Positions 7,901-15,580 of a stretch of DNA of 64,000 nucleotides are shown in pieces. The notes under the pieces are model-generated. The model was not told the DNA's origin and searched no databases. It saw only the letters and a program-made list of their open reading frames with translations. Location of the stretch: positions 210,998-274,997 of the forward strand of contig NZ_JAHBBD010000001.1 in NCBI RefSeq assembly GCF_019331775.1, given 5' to 3'. The position numbers and the translations under genes are program-made. How positions within the stretch are numbered: position 1 is the stretch's first letter; every line of letters starts with the position of its first letter. This DNA is from Bifidobacterium phasiani. Its GTDB lineage: Bacteria > Actinomycetota > Actinomycetes > Actinomycetales > Bifidobacteriaceae.

Positions 7901-8929
7901 TTCGCCGTGCGATACCGTGGGGGCGGTGATCCAATCACCCGGACGGTAGTCGATGAGCGGGAGCGCGTCGACGTCGTTGACGAGGACGCTGCGCGTGTAC
8001 TGTCCGCGCACGCGTGCGGCCTGGTCGAGCTGGGTTTGCATGAGCAGGCGCGCGGTTCCCTCGTCGCTCACGCCTCCCTGCGAGCTGTACAGTTCCCATT
8101 TGCCCCACGGGGTCGGCGCGGCCTGGTTGTCCTGGGTGAAGTCGATGCCGTCGCCCATGACGAGGATGTGCGCGGCGAGGTTCTCGATGGTCTCCTCCTC
8201 GGGGCTTTCGAGCGCCTGGGTGGCCAACGGGATGATGACGCTTCCGCTGAGGTCGCGGCACAGCGCGGTCGAGTCCGCATTCCATATGCGCAGCGTCATG
8301 CCTTGGGTGCGCCAGTCGCACACGCCGTTCGCCGCGAGGTTCGACAGTGCGGTGAAGCAGTCGACGCCGGGATCGTAGTAGAGGGTCATCACGTTCGCCC
8401 ATGCGGCGCCCGCAGAGTCCATGCCGGTGTCGAATCCCGCGTCGATGTATCCGGCGACGCCGTCGCGTCCGCGGTTCTCGTCGAGCATGGTCTTGACGAT
8501 CGTGCCCGGGTTCGCGCTGTAGAAGGCGCGCTTGCCCTTGTTGTCTCCCTCCGTGAGCAGCTTCGAGGTGTCAAGGAGCAGGGCCTTCCTGAGCAGCCAC
8601 GCGTAGGTCATCAGGTTCAGGGTGACGGTGTCGGACCTGTCCTTGGCGTCCCTGCTGCGGGAGACGAGAACGAACCGTCCGTTGTAGGGTTCGGTCCACG
8701 CGCCGCCGTCGGATACCTCGTAGCCGACGGCGAGGCCCTGTTCGAGGCCGCGTTTGAGGATGTCGCCGCCGAGAGCGAGACGCGAGTACGTGACCTTCAG
8801 GGTGCCGGCGTCGTCGTGCTGGAAGTCGACGTCGACGCTCAACGGCCTTGGGAGCATGCCCAGGCTCGTGCCGTCCGGCTCGTATGCGTGCAAGCGGAAA
8901 TACAGGGACCTGCCCATCGTCACCACCAT
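4904..8929 (-). CDS. Large tail fibre / tail-associated protein with FN3, coiled coil and decapeptide repeats
   Basis: About 1,341 residues. The start is ambiguous: ATG 8929, GTG 8926 or 8923 (GTGA overlap with the previous stop), or ATG 8917 giving M-G-R-S-L-Y-F. Residues 1-400 resemble siphovirus tail-tip (Tal-like) proteins that follow the distal tail protein. Roughly 400-615 hold two fibronectin type III-like domains. Roughly 615-730 form a long Q/N/K-rich coiled coil. Roughly 850-1000 are tandem decapeptides of the type A-V-T-A-D-K-L-A-A-N. The remaining C-terminal 340 residues, rich in G, N and aromatics, are probably the receptor-binding head. No clear lysozyme or peptidase motif is seen. 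Confidence 0.85.
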   Translation of the reverse strand: MVVTMGRSLYFRLHAYEPDGTSLGMLPRPLSVDVDFQHDDAGTLKVTYSRLALGGDILKRGLEQGLAVGYEVSDGGAWTEPYNGRFVLVSRSRDAKDRSDTVTLNLMTYAWLLRKALLLDTSKLLTEGDNKGKRAFYSANPGTIVKTMLDENRGRDGVAGYIDAGFDTGMDSAGAAWANVMTLYYDPGVDCFTALSNLAANGVCDWRTQGMTLRIWNADSTALCRDLSGSVIIPLATQALESPEEETIENLAAHILVMGDGIDFTQDNQAAPTPWGKWELYSSQGGVSDEGTARLLMQTQLDQAARVRGQYTRSVLVNDVDALPLIDYRPGDWITAPTVSHGEKVRVQRITLNWSSSGVKAALILNDRLYDAQTRQAKRIQGITGGAVAGGAQGGRPAPAQDHRVPKAPGGLVLSTDAYLDSSGYARGLVTAGWGEVTQATDDTAIDIADYRVEWRYAEEDGWRAAGVTDGLTLAWSNLDCGRTVVARVRAIPSYSDRPGEWSDEASVRVASDAVPPSVPSEPVLSSEMGVVTIHWDGRNASGGGMEPDFDHLEVGRGSSAGALGVVSASMIDVDDFVDTNVQPGETWTYAFRAVDHAGNTSAWSATARITVASAVTSEQVEQIRQDLEDNDKAIEQAQKDLQDNRTALEEANRTVAQVQQDVKANQQTITQTQQTVGQVQNTLSQATKDIQSNKTALEQANKELDTVGRNASDAVAKAQQAIQDAAAAQTTADGRNRIFHDWQDPTVTTPSLEPNVGDLWYRYQRYWTTSLGEPDNSPSALADFYTYSEGEPDNSPSVLVTLDSEIVEVLVWDGSRWNTYSLVASNVIVSGTITGDLIAARTIVADNLATGSVTSEKIVSLAVTADKLAANCVNAGKIAAGAVTTEKLAAGAVTAAKIAALTITGDKIAASAISTDKIAANAVTSAKIAALAVTADKLAANSVNAGKIAAGAVTADKLAANSVNASKIVSGAVTADKLAANSVTAVKIAAGCITTDKIAAGQFRGYVFTGAVYQSSTAENTGFKLRDSGLDMWDSSHNHTVHLDGNGGSNLLTGTFQTAISGKRVLINPDFHTSIVGDPDNTQTGVGIQFIPDGSYARAPYIGTEFEDSDRGLISTICLNGGMRTDGSAGAGTGFGSFMRLGQYRNGGLESAEFYVLTKTDYLEKSSDTNRREWYTRIAAHNRSGNGSYAQLYAHRPGSRYANVYAWANDANNGGRTYSGIEASDQNGAVGVQACIDTGCLYLGGYLGGLTGRNTFQAAQWLYNNGTFQAGGNFNKAQFTLNPAKYGRYFAVASSDTDAYGIFLHVANTGGASSVQVMGRNAGDTFTGTLYAAVCAWLAQ
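5920..6380 (-). repeat. Decapeptide-coding tandem repeat in the tail fibre
   Basis: About fifteen 30-base units encode variants of A-V-T-A-D-K-L-A-A-N and S-V-N-A-G-K-I-A-A-G. Such regular units are expected to form an extended fibrous stalk. Several neighbouring units are near-identical in DNA, so unit number could change by recombination. Confidence 0.85.
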
Positions 8930-9801
8930 GATTGCTTGTAATGGACGACGATGTCGCCGTCCGACCCGGTCAATGCGGCCGACATGTCGTATCCGCCGTC
9001 CGGTTTCGGGTACAGGATGAGCGGCCCGATGGCCGGATAGTCGACGCCGGTCGTCGTTGTGCCGCCGTCCCACGCGTCCGCGGCCGTCGACCGCCACGCG
9101 GTCAGCCTGCCGGCGTCGACGTACGTGTACTGCTGGGCAGCGCTGCCGGCCCATTTGACGCCGGTGCCGGAAACCGGGTCGATCAGGTCGGCGGACGTGA
9201 CGCCGGACGGCAGTCGGATCACCGCGTCGGGGATCGGCGCGGACGACAGGAGCCCGTACGGCATGTCCGTGTACAGCAGGCTCGGGCTGTCGTCGGGCAG
9301 CCCCAACGGCATCGTCCAGTAGCCGGCCTCGTTGTCGGCCGGCCCGGCCGGCGGGTAGAGGCCGCCGCCTTTTGCCGGGAGCAGCCTGTCGACTGGGTTC
9401 GGGCTCCGCCACCAGACTCCGGGGATGGCGAGGACGATCGTGTACGAGGCGGCGCGCCCGTATGTCTCGTCGCCGTCCGGCTGCAATGAGACGAGTTCCG
9501 CGTCCGCCTCCTGGCGCACGCCGTCGACGGTGCGCGAGACGGTCAGCCTGCCGGACGCGCACAGCATGGCCACGCGCGTGGTCTGCTCCACGAATCCTGG
9601 GCCGGCCACGCCGACCTTGATGGTCAGCTGCCGTTCGTCGAACACCGGCGGCATGCCCGATGGCACGCTGCCGCTCACGCCCGGCACCGTGACGACCGTC
9701 CTGACCGCGCTCATCCCGGCAAGCCAGTTGGATCCCAACGCCACACGGCAGTTGCGGGAGTCCAACGGCATGCCGTTGATCATGTAGTCGACGTTCGGCA
9801 A
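8920..9801 (-). CDS. Distal tail protein (Dit-like)
   Basis: 293 residues from ATG 9801. It lies between the tape measure and the tail-tip/fibre gene, the canonical place for the siphovirus distal tail protein that forms the hub joining tube to tip. The N-terminal half carries beta-strand sequence typical of Dit (P-G-V-S-G-S-V-P-S-G, then F-D-E-R-Q-L-T-I-K-V). The C-terminal half looks like a galectin-like extension. Its stop overlaps the start of the tail fibre. Assignment rests mainly on order and size. Confidence 0.75.
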   Translation of the reverse strand: MPNVDYMINGMPLDSRNCRVALGSNWLAGMSAVRTVVTVPGVSGSVPSGMPPVFDERQLTIKVGVAGPGFVEQTTRVAMLCASGRLTVSRTVDGVRQEADAELVSLQPDGDETYGRAASYTIVLAIPGVWWRSPNPVDRLLPAKGGGLYPPAGPADNEAGYWTMPLGLPDDSPSLLYTDMPYGLLSSAPIPDAVIRLPSGVTSADLIDPVSGTGVKWAGSAAQQYTYVDAGRLTAWRSTAADAWDGGTTTTGVDYPAIGPLILYPKPDGGYDMSAALTGSDGDIVVHYKQSWW

Positions 9802-9814
9802 GACGCACCTCCCA

Positions 9815-12190
9815 TCACCCGTAGAAGCTGTGGTCCGACTCGTCTGCGGTCCTTAACGGCCACGGGTCGGCCTGCGGATAGTAGTTCGTGATCGTCACGT
9901 TCGATCCGGTCATGGCCGTCGCCGGCCATGGCCCGGTTCCCGACGTGGCCCATGCGGGCAGCGCGTCGAGGCCGATGGTGCGTCTGGATGGTATGGCGGC
10001 GTCGAGCGCCGCGTCGATGGCGTTCGACAATGGACGGATGCCGTTGTCGACTCCGTTCTGCACGCCGGGGAGGATCCATGCTCCGACCTCGTCGCGGAAC
10101 ACCTTGGACGGGCTGCCGATGCCGAGCGCGCTTTTGGCGGCGTCGACGAGACCGCTCAGCGCTCTCTTGATGTTGTTGTACAGTCCTCCGATGGCTCCGC
10201 TGATGCCGTTCCAGAGGCCGCTGACGATGTTGGCCCCGGTGTCGAGGAGCCATTGCCCGGCTCCGCTGACGGCGTTCATGACGGTGCTCTTGATGCCGCC
10301 GATCATGTTCGCGAGCGCGTCGATCGCGTCGGATGCGGAGTTCCTGATGCCGTCCCAGATGTTTCCGAAGAACGATTTGACGCCGTTCCAGACGTTTTCC
10401 CAGATGGTTTTGATGGTGCCGAGCACGCCGTCGATGACGCCTTTGATGGCGTTGATGGCGGTTTCGACGATGCCTGTGATGGCGTTCCATACGCCTTCGC
10501 CGACGGTCCTGATCCCGTTCCATGCCTGGTCCCAGTTGCCCGTGAACACGCCGGTCAGGAATTCTATGACGCCTTGGAGCACCTGGGTGACGCCCTGGAT
10601 GACCACGGTCAGGCTTTGGATGACCGGCATGGCGGCGTCCGAGATGGTGGCGATCACGCCGGTGATGACGGGGATGATGGCCTGAAGGATCGCGGACAAC
10701 GGCGGGAGGACGGAGGAGACTATGGTCCCCACCGACGACGCGACGGACGATATGAGCGGGATGATCAGGTTGAGCGCGCCTCCGATGACGGTGCCGAGCA
10801 GCGTGCCTATCTGCGTGAGCACGGGCATGAGCGCGGCGCCGACCGTGGAGAATGCGGTCTGCAGCGTGGCGAGCATGGTCTGCAGCGGGGTCCAGTCGAC
10901 CGCGCCGATGACGCTTTTGATGACGCCGATGACGCCCTGCACGAGCCCGCCGATGGTGGTGGTGAACCCTGTGATGGCCGTCTGGATGGCCGGCATGGCG
11001 TCGGTCAGCGCGTCGGCGACGCCCTGTACCGCCGGCGCTACGGCGGTCCCGAGTCCCTGCGACAGGGTGCGGGTGATGCTTTCCCAGGATTGCTCGAGTC
11101 CTGCGGCGTTGGAAGCCGCCTGCTGCGCGGCGCCGTCGACCTGTCCGATGGCGTCGACGGCGGATGACGGGTCGAGGCTGTAGAGCGCGTTGCCCAGGTC
11201 CTCGGCCTGCGTTCCGAACAGGTTCACGGCCGCGGCGGATCTTGCGACCGGGTCCTCGATGCCACGGAGCCTGTCGAGCACGAGGTCGAACGCCTCGGCC
11301 GCCACGTCCCCGCCCTGGCCGAACCTGGCGGCCATGTCGTCGGCGCTCAGCCCCAGGGCCTCGAATCCGGCGATCGTGGTCTCGGACCCGTCGACGGCGC
11401 GGATCGAGAATTCCTTGATCGCGTCCGCCACCAGGTCGGCGTTGCGCGCTCCGTTCTGCAGTCCTTGGCTGATCATGCCCATGGCCTGTTCGCCGGACAG
11501 GCCCAGCTTCTCGAACTGCGCTGGGTATTCGGTGAACGTGTCGAGCAGGTCCTGTCCCATGTCGGCGCCGGATTGGAATCCGACTGTCAGGATGTCGAAC
11601 GCTTCCTGCGCGTTGTCCGCCAGACCCGTCTTGATCATCTGACCGGCCGCGGTGGCCATGCCGCCCACGTCCTGGTCGAACGTGTCGGCGAGTGCCATGG
11701 CCTGTTCGGTAAGGTTGGTGAAGTCGGCGCTGTCGTCGATGTTGCCGAGTTGCTGCATGAGCAGGCTTGCGGCGTCGCCGACCTCGTCGAGGCTTTCTCC
11801 CCATCCGGCTGAGTAGACCTGTCCGGCGATTTCGGCCGCTTCGGCGGCTGTGGTGGTGTCGCCGAGTCTGGCTTTGAGGGTGCCTTCGAGGTTGAGTTGG
11901 TCGAGTCCGGTCTGGACGGCGTCGCCGAGCGCGGTGGCGAACGCCGCGCCGATGCCGAGGCCGGCGAGTGTTTTGCCGAGTCCTCCGGCGAGGTCGGAGA
12001 GTTTCGCCGTCATCCCGTCCTGGATGTCGGTGGATTCGTCGATCGCGTCGGAGAGTTGTTGGCCTATTCTGTTGCCTGCCCTGTCGGCGTCTACTCCTGA
12101 CAGTTCGCGGTCTATGCGGTCGGCCGTGCCTTCCATCTTCGGGATGAGACGGAAGTATGAGGTTCCTAGTTCGCTGCCGTTCGAGGCCAT
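9815..12190 (-). CDS. Tail tape measure protein
   Basis: 791 residues from ATG 12190. The N-terminus (G-T-S-Y-F-R-L-I-P-K-M-E-G-T) and the segment around residues 60-350 resemble the TP901-type tape measure core. Residues about 370-600 are long hydrophobic stretches rich in I-T-G-V-I, expected for a tape measure that inserts into the membrane on DNA ejection. W-N-G-I repeat-like units follow. It lies directly after the tail chaperone pair. At under 800 residues it would predict a short siphovirus tail. Confidence 0.92.
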   Translation of the reverse strand: MASNGSELGTSYFRLIPKMEGTADRIDRELSGVDADRAGNRIGQQLSDAIDESTDIQDGMTAKLSDLAGGLGKTLAGLGIGAAFATALGDAVQTGLDQLNLEGTLKARLGDTTTAAEAAEIAGQVYSAGWGESLDEVGDAASLLMQQLGNIDDSADFTNLTEQAMALADTFDQDVGGMATAAGQMIKTGLADNAQEAFDILTVGFQSGADMGQDLLDTFTEYPAQFEKLGLSGEQAMGMISQGLQNGARNADLVADAIKEFSIRAVDGSETTIAGFEALGLSADDMAARFGQGGDVAAEAFDLVLDRLRGIEDPVARSAAAVNLFGTQAEDLGNALYSLDPSSAVDAIGQVDGAAQQAASNAAGLEQSWESITRTLSQGLGTAVAPAVQGVADALTDAMPAIQTAITGFTTTIGGLVQGVIGVIKSVIGAVDWTPLQTMLATLQTAFSTVGAALMPVLTQIGTLLGTVIGGALNLIIPLISSVASSVGTIVSSVLPPLSAILQAIIPVITGVIATISDAAMPVIQSLTVVIQGVTQVLQGVIEFLTGVFTGNWDQAWNGIRTVGEGVWNAITGIVETAINAIKGVIDGVLGTIKTIWENVWNGVKSFFGNIWDGIRNSASDAIDALANMIGGIKSTVMNAVSGAGQWLLDTGANIVSGLWNGISGAIGGLYNNIKRALSGLVDAAKSALGIGSPSKVFRDEVGAWILPGVQNGVDNGIRPLSNAIDAALDAAIPSRRTIGLDALPAWATSGTGPWPATAMTGSNVTITNYYPQADPWPLRTADESDHSFYG

Positions 12191-12233
12191 GGGTCGTCCT
12201 CATTCCCGCCAAGTCCTGAGTCCGATGGGTGTG

Positions 12234-12602
12234 TCATGCCGTTCTGGGCAGGGAGAGCATCATGTCGATGTGTTGGATGCTCCATGATGGGGTGGTTGCG
12301 GGTTTTCTGTCATGGTGTTTCTTTCCCGGGCGTGCGAGTCTGGTTTTCCAGCGTGCGCCCTTGCGTGTGGATTCCTTGGTTTTGGTCCATGCGATGAATT
12401 CGAGCGCGTCGATCATGCGTGCCGTCATCCATTCGCCGGTGGTCCATTCGGCCTGGGGGTTGACTGCGGCCCATGCCATGGAGTCCTGTGGGAGGTTGGC
12501 GGCGAGGTCCGCGAGGTCGAGGACGCCGATGTCCGGGTGGGAGAGGTTGAGCCCATAGTGTCGTCGCAGGTCGGCGCGAAGCTTGTCCGGCGCGGCCTGC
12601 AT
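12234..12602 (-). CDS. Tail assembly chaperone T part (expressed by -1 frameshift as GT)
   Basis: 122 residues if started at ATG 12602. The same frame is open upstream through the slippery heptamer at 12623-12629, so it can be made as a fusion to the preceding chaperone. It is helical and tryptophan-rich (D-S-M-A-W-A-A-V-N-P and E-F-I-A-W-T) like second tail-chaperone ORFs. It sits between the major tail and tape measure genes, where G/GT chaperones bind the tape measure and recruit tail-tube subunits. Independent translation from 12602 is not excluded. Confidence 0.85.
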   Translation of the reverse strand: MQAAPDKLRADLRRHYGLNLSHPDIGVLDLADLAANLPQDSMAWAAVNPQAEWTTGEWMTARMIDALEFIAWTKTKESTRKGARWKTRLARPGKKHHDRKPATTPSWSIQHIDMMLSLPRTA

Positions 12603-12607
12603 GAGGC

Positions 12608-12919
12608 CTATGAGCGTGAGGAGTTTGGGAGTGCCTTGCGGAACAGTTCGACGAGGAAGTGCTCCACTTTGGAGACGGGGACGCGTCCCGTTTCGGGGTC
12701 GCGGAGTTCGTCGATGACGGTCTGGTACTGGTCGCCGAGGAGTCGTCGGATGACGTCGGCGATCTTGAACCTGCCGTTCGCGTCGCCGTTGATGACGTCG
12801 TTGAGGTCGGCGAGCAGTTCGAAGTCGTCGACGGCCGCGGGGTCGAAGTCCACGGTGATGCCGTCGATGGTGAGACGTCGGGTCTTGCGGTCCTTGGTGG
12901 CAACGGTTGGTTCGCTCAT
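12608..12919 (-). CDS. Tail assembly chaperone G part
   Basis: 103 residues from ATG 12919, helical and acidic, beginning M-S-E-P-T-V-A-T-K-D. The sequence I-D-G-I-T-V-D-F-D-P and the following helices fit the small actinophage tail chaperone. Its last codons contain C-CCA-AAC, a consensus X-XXY-YYZ -1 slip site, four codons before its stop. Most ribosomes would make G and a minority G-T. A separate ribosome-site-bearing start and its place after the major tail gene support the call. Confidence 0.88.
   Translation of the reverse strand: MSEPTVATKDRKTRRLTIDGITVDFDPAAVDDFELLADLNDVINGDANGRFKIADVIRRLLGDQYQTVIDELRDPETGRVPVSKVEHFLVELFRKALPNSSRS
12623..12629 (-). other. Programmed -1 frameshift heptamer CCCAAAC
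   Basis: On the coding strand the heptamer is positioned in frame as C-CCA-AAC, the X-XXY-YYZ form. Slipping back one base gives CCC-AAA-C and continues L-L-T-L-I-G-L-M-Q-A-A into the second chaperone ORF without a stop. Location within a tail chaperone pair makes programmed frameshifting very likely. Confidence 0.88.
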
Positions 12920-13041
12920 GATGGTCCTTCTTGTGGTGTCGCCTGGTCCTTGGGATGGGTTGTGCCGTCCGGGGCCGGACTTGGCGGTGAGCCCCGGACG
13001 GACTGGATCCGGGCCGTGTCCGTTCGGACTGCCCGGAGGTT

Positions 13042-13884
13042 TCATGCGGCGGTGACGTTCACGGCGTACATGGCGGTCTTCTCGCCGGCGCGTACGGTGA
13101 GCGTGGTCTCCCCTTCGCCGACGAGCTGCACGTTGACGGTGTTCCCGTCGACGCTCGCGGTCGCCACCCCGTCGTTCTGCGAGGTGACGGTGATCGGCGT
13201 GGAATCGGCTCCGCCCGGGGCAACGTCGACGGTGAACGTGTCGACGTCTCCGACGGTCCCGCCGCCGGACTGTCTGCTCAGCATGAGCGTGTTGACGCCC
13301 GCCGGGGATGACGTGTAGGCGAAGTAGTCCCGGCTGGTGGCTTCCCCGATGCGTTCGTCCGGGTTGGCGGAGATGGTCATGTCGTAGCCGATCGCGTCGG
13401 TGCCGACCTCGACGAGGTCGCCGAATTCGACGCGCGTGCCGTTGGGGATGACGGTGCGTTTGACCGTGCCGCCGGTCATCAGGATTTCCTTGACCCATGT
13501 GGAGGGCGTGCCGTCGTCGACCTTGTGGTCGACGCTGGTGGGACGCCCCTGTTCGTCGGTCTTCACGTTGTCGTCGCCGTAGCGGGCCTTGAGCGATTCG
13601 GCGTTGGTCTCGATCATCACGAACTGGTAGGTCTCCGCGTAGCTGCTGATGGCGCTGAGCACGCGCGTGCCGCCCATGTCGTTGATGTCGGTGGTCTCGC
13701 TGTCGGTCGCGTTGGTGATGCCGTCCTCGCCGATGTAGCCGACGCTTTTGAACGCCGCGTCCAGCTCCTCCACGGCGTCGCCGGGCAGCGTGGTCCCGTA
13801 CGGGGCGCGGTAGAGCACGCCTTTGACCCCGGGTTTGCCGAGGCTGACGTTGTTCGCGTTGTATCCTGTGGTGTCTTCGGCCAT
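13042..13884 (-). CDS. Major tail protein with C-terminal Ig-like (Big_2) domain
   Basis: 280 residues from ATG 13884. Residues 1 to about 195 have the tail-tube pattern (an N-terminal arm, then V-G-Y-I-G-E-D-G-I, repeated strand-turn motifs). The last 80 residues are a bacterial Ig-like domain (T-F-T-V-D-V-A-P-G-G, ending E-T-T-L-T-V-R-A-G). Such Ig domains decorate tail tubes of many phages and may bind cell-surface sugars. It is placed between the tail terminator and the tail chaperones, as expected. Confidence 0.88.
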   Translation of the reverse strand: MAEDTTGYNANNVSLGKPGVKGVLYRAPYGTTLPGDAVEELDAAFKSVGYIGEDGITNATDSETTDINDMGGTRVLSAISSYAETYQFVMIETNAESLKARYGDDNVKTDEQGRPTSVDHKVDDGTPSTWVKEILMTGGTVKRTVIPNGTRVEFGDLVEVGTDAIGYDMTISANPDERIGEATSRDYFAYTSSPAGVNTLMLSRQSGGGTVGDVDTFTVDVAPGGADSTPITVTSQNDGVATASVDGNTVNVQLVGEGETTLTVRAGEKTAMYAVNVTAA

Positions 13885-13896
13885 TTCTGGCTCCTT

Positions 13897-14250
13897 TCAC
13901 GGTTGTGTTTTCGCCGTCACCTGGACGGACAGCTGGTATCGCGCCGAATGAGGCGGATCCGGTTCAGGGAAGTTGTAGATGGATGTGACGACGCACGAGC
14001 TGACCTGCGGGTGGTCGTCGAATCTGGGAAGCATGCGTGCCAGCTTGTCGGCGAGGTCGGACGCGCGCGATCGCCTTCCCGCCCATACCTGGACGGCGAG
14101 CATTGCGGTGTCGTTGAATTCGCCGCGCGAGCCTCCTGTGCGTTCCACGGTGATGAACTCGTTCGGTCGGTCGGCCGGGACGCTGAGGCTGGCGGTCGGG
14201 CCGAGGCCGCTGGATGAGATCCATTCGGCGAGTTTCTTCTCGATGTTCAT
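13897..14250 (-). CDS. Tail terminator / tail completion protein
   Basis: 117 residues from ATG 14250 (M-N-I-E-K-K-L-A-E-W-I), overlapping the upstream gene by four bases. Size and position directly before the major tail gene match the tail terminator that caps the tube. The sequence has the usual mix of one N-terminal helix and a beta sheet (T-A-M-L-A-V-Q-V-W-A). No catalytic residues are expected. Assigned by order. Confidence 0.7.
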   Translation of the reverse strand: MNIEKKLAEWISSSGLGPTASLSVPADRPNEFITVERTGGSRGEFNDTAMLAVQVWAGRRSRASDLADKLARMLPRFDDHPQVSSCVVTSIYNFPEPDPPHSARYQLSVQVTAKTQP

Positions 14251-14531
14251 GCGCCTGCCGCTTTCTTCAGCGTGTTGTGCTTCTGGTTGTCGTAGGCGGT
14301 CTGCCAGAACGTCGGGTTGTCGGACGTGTCGCCCGTGGTGACTATGGCGACGATGCCGTTTCCGGTGTTCGTCGCCGGTTTTGCGATGTAGTTGGCCTTC
14401 TCCTCGACGGCCATGCCGTTCGCGCGTTCCGCGATGCTTCTGGCTTCGCCGTCGATGAGGTCCCTGACGGGGCGTGTGCGTTTGAACGCGTTGTAGCCTT
14501 TCCGGTCCCATTTGAACGGCGTGTGTTTCAT
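14247..14531 (-). CDS. Head-tail joining / minor tail protein (HK97 gp10-like)
   Basis: 94 residues from ATG 14531, overlapping its neighbours by four bases on both sides. The central segment R-S-I-A-E-R-A-N-G-M-A-V is a long helix, followed by a short beta part and the N-P-T-F-W-Q-T-A-Y region. This pattern is common in gp10-type head-tail proteins. Function is inferred from order within the connector block. Confidence 0.65.
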   Translation of the reverse strand: MKHTPFKWDRKGYNAFKRTRPVRDLIDGEARSIAERANGMAVEEKANYIAKPATNTGNGIVAIVTTGDTSDNPTFWQTAYDNQKHNTLKKAAGA

Positions 14532-14878
14532 CCCTCGCCCCTTTCGACGTCGACGCTCATGTTCCACCGGGTGGGTGTCATGCCTCCGTCGATGGGCGTT
14601 GGGTTGCCGACGACCCGGTAGTCGTCGCCGCGGACGCGGCATGTGGCGCGGCGCAGGTCGCGTGGCGCGAACGTGCGTGGGAACAGGAGCGTCAGGTCGA
14701 CGTTGACGCCGTCGGGGCGCGTGGATTCGCCGGCGTCCGCCGTGGAGGCTGGCGCGACGAGCACGTCGTCGACCTCGACGGGATCGTCGTCCAACCATAT
14801 GGTGTCGCCCGCATCGTCCGCGCCCTCGGGGTGCCGGGTGGTCAGCAGTATCGTCTCGCCGCGCATCATGCCGGCCAT
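14528..14878 (-). CDS. Head-tail connector / stopper protein
   Basis: 116 residues from ATG 14878. A short beta-rich protein (E-T-I-L-L-T-T-R-H, then C-R-V-R-G-D-D-Y-R-V-V-G) of the size of head-closure or stopper proteins. It overlaps the upstream adaptor gene by 13 bases and the downstream gene by four. No family is firmly recognised; the role is taken from its place in the head-tail connector block. Confidence 0.65.
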   Translation of the reverse strand: MAGMMRGETILLTTRHPEGADDAGDTIWLDDDPVEVDDVLVAPASTADAGESTRPDGVNVDLTLLFPRTFAPRDLRRATCRVRGDDYRVVGNPTPIDGGMTPTRWNMSVDVERGEG

Positions 14879-15291
14879 CGTCGTTCCCCTTCCGATGCGC
14901 GTGCGTGCGGGTCGAGGTCGATGCTGCCGATGCGCTGTCCGGATCCTCCGCCGCCGAGCGAGCGTTTCTCGCTCGCCGTGAGATACAGGTCGCCGTCCGG
15001 GTTGCTGTAGCTCATGGATTCGCTGAAGCTGCCGGCGGTCTGCGTGCTCTGCGTGACGCCGGCCGTGTCCATGTTGATCATGGAGCGTTTGACCATGGCG
15101 CAGACGATGCGTCGCAGCGTCGCCTCGGACGCCGTCCTCCAGCGCGGGCATTGGGTCGTGATCAGGTCGGAGGCGTCGACGATGAGCGTTTCCGCGGTCG
15201 TCCGTTCGGCTTCGGTCAATGGTCTCCACCGTGCGGCGAGGTCGTCCGGGGTGGCGAAGGGAGGTTCCGGCGGTTTCGTCTCGTCCGTCAT
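14866..15291 (-). CDS. Head-tail adaptor (Gp19/Gp15/Gp42-like)
   Basis: 141 residues from ATG 15291. The N-terminal half (P-P-F-A-T-P-D-D-L-A-A-R-W-R-P-L-T) and the conserved S-E-A-T-L-R-R-I-V-C-A-M-V-K-R helix resemble the actinophage Gp19/Gp15/Gp42 head-tail adaptor family, which packs under the portal. The S-F-S-E-S-M-S-Y-S-N-P-D-G segment is also characteristic. It follows the capsid and fibre genes. Confidence 0.82.
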   Translation of the reverse strand: MTDETKPPEPPFATPDDLAARWRPLTEAERTTAETLIVDASDLITTQCPRWRTASEATLRRIVCAMVKRSMINMDTAGVTQSTQTAGSFSESMSYSNPDGDLYLTASEKRSLGGGGSGQRIGSIDLDPHARASEGERRWPA

Positions 15292-15307
15292 CGGATCCTC
15301 CCCTCGG

Positions 15308-15580
15308 TCAGCTTGCGGCCATGATGCCGGCGGTGACGAGCGCGTCGCGCAACGCGACGTACTCGGCCTTGGTCGGGGTGTCGCCGGCCGGGTCGGGCAC
15401 GTGCGCGGCCTGCCGGACCACGCCGGCGGTCGAGGTCGTGGCCTCGGCCGGCGTCAACCCGGATGCGGCGAACGGCGTCCCGTCGGGGTTGACGAGGTTG
15501 ATGGGAGCGTCCAGGGGGCCGGGCTTCTTCTTTTTCCCGGGTTTCTGGACGACAAGTGTCTGGACGGGGAAGCTCATCAT
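15308..15580 (-). CDS. Head fibre-like decoration protein
   Basis: 90 residues from ATG 15580 (second ATG 15577). The end T-K-A-E-Y-V-A-L-R-D-A-L-V-T-A-G-I-M-A resembles the short helical terminus of phage head-fibre proteins. The front part is a proline-rich arm with a basic K-P-G-K-K-K-K-P stretch. Its start overlaps the stop of the capsid gene. A decoration or fibre role on the capsid is inferred from this resemblance and the neighbours. Confidence 0.65.
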   Translation of the reverse strand: MMSFPVQTLVVQKPGKKKKPGPLDAPINLVNPDGTPFAASGLTPAEATTSTAGVVRQAAHVPDPAGDTPTKAEYVALRDALVTAGIMAAS

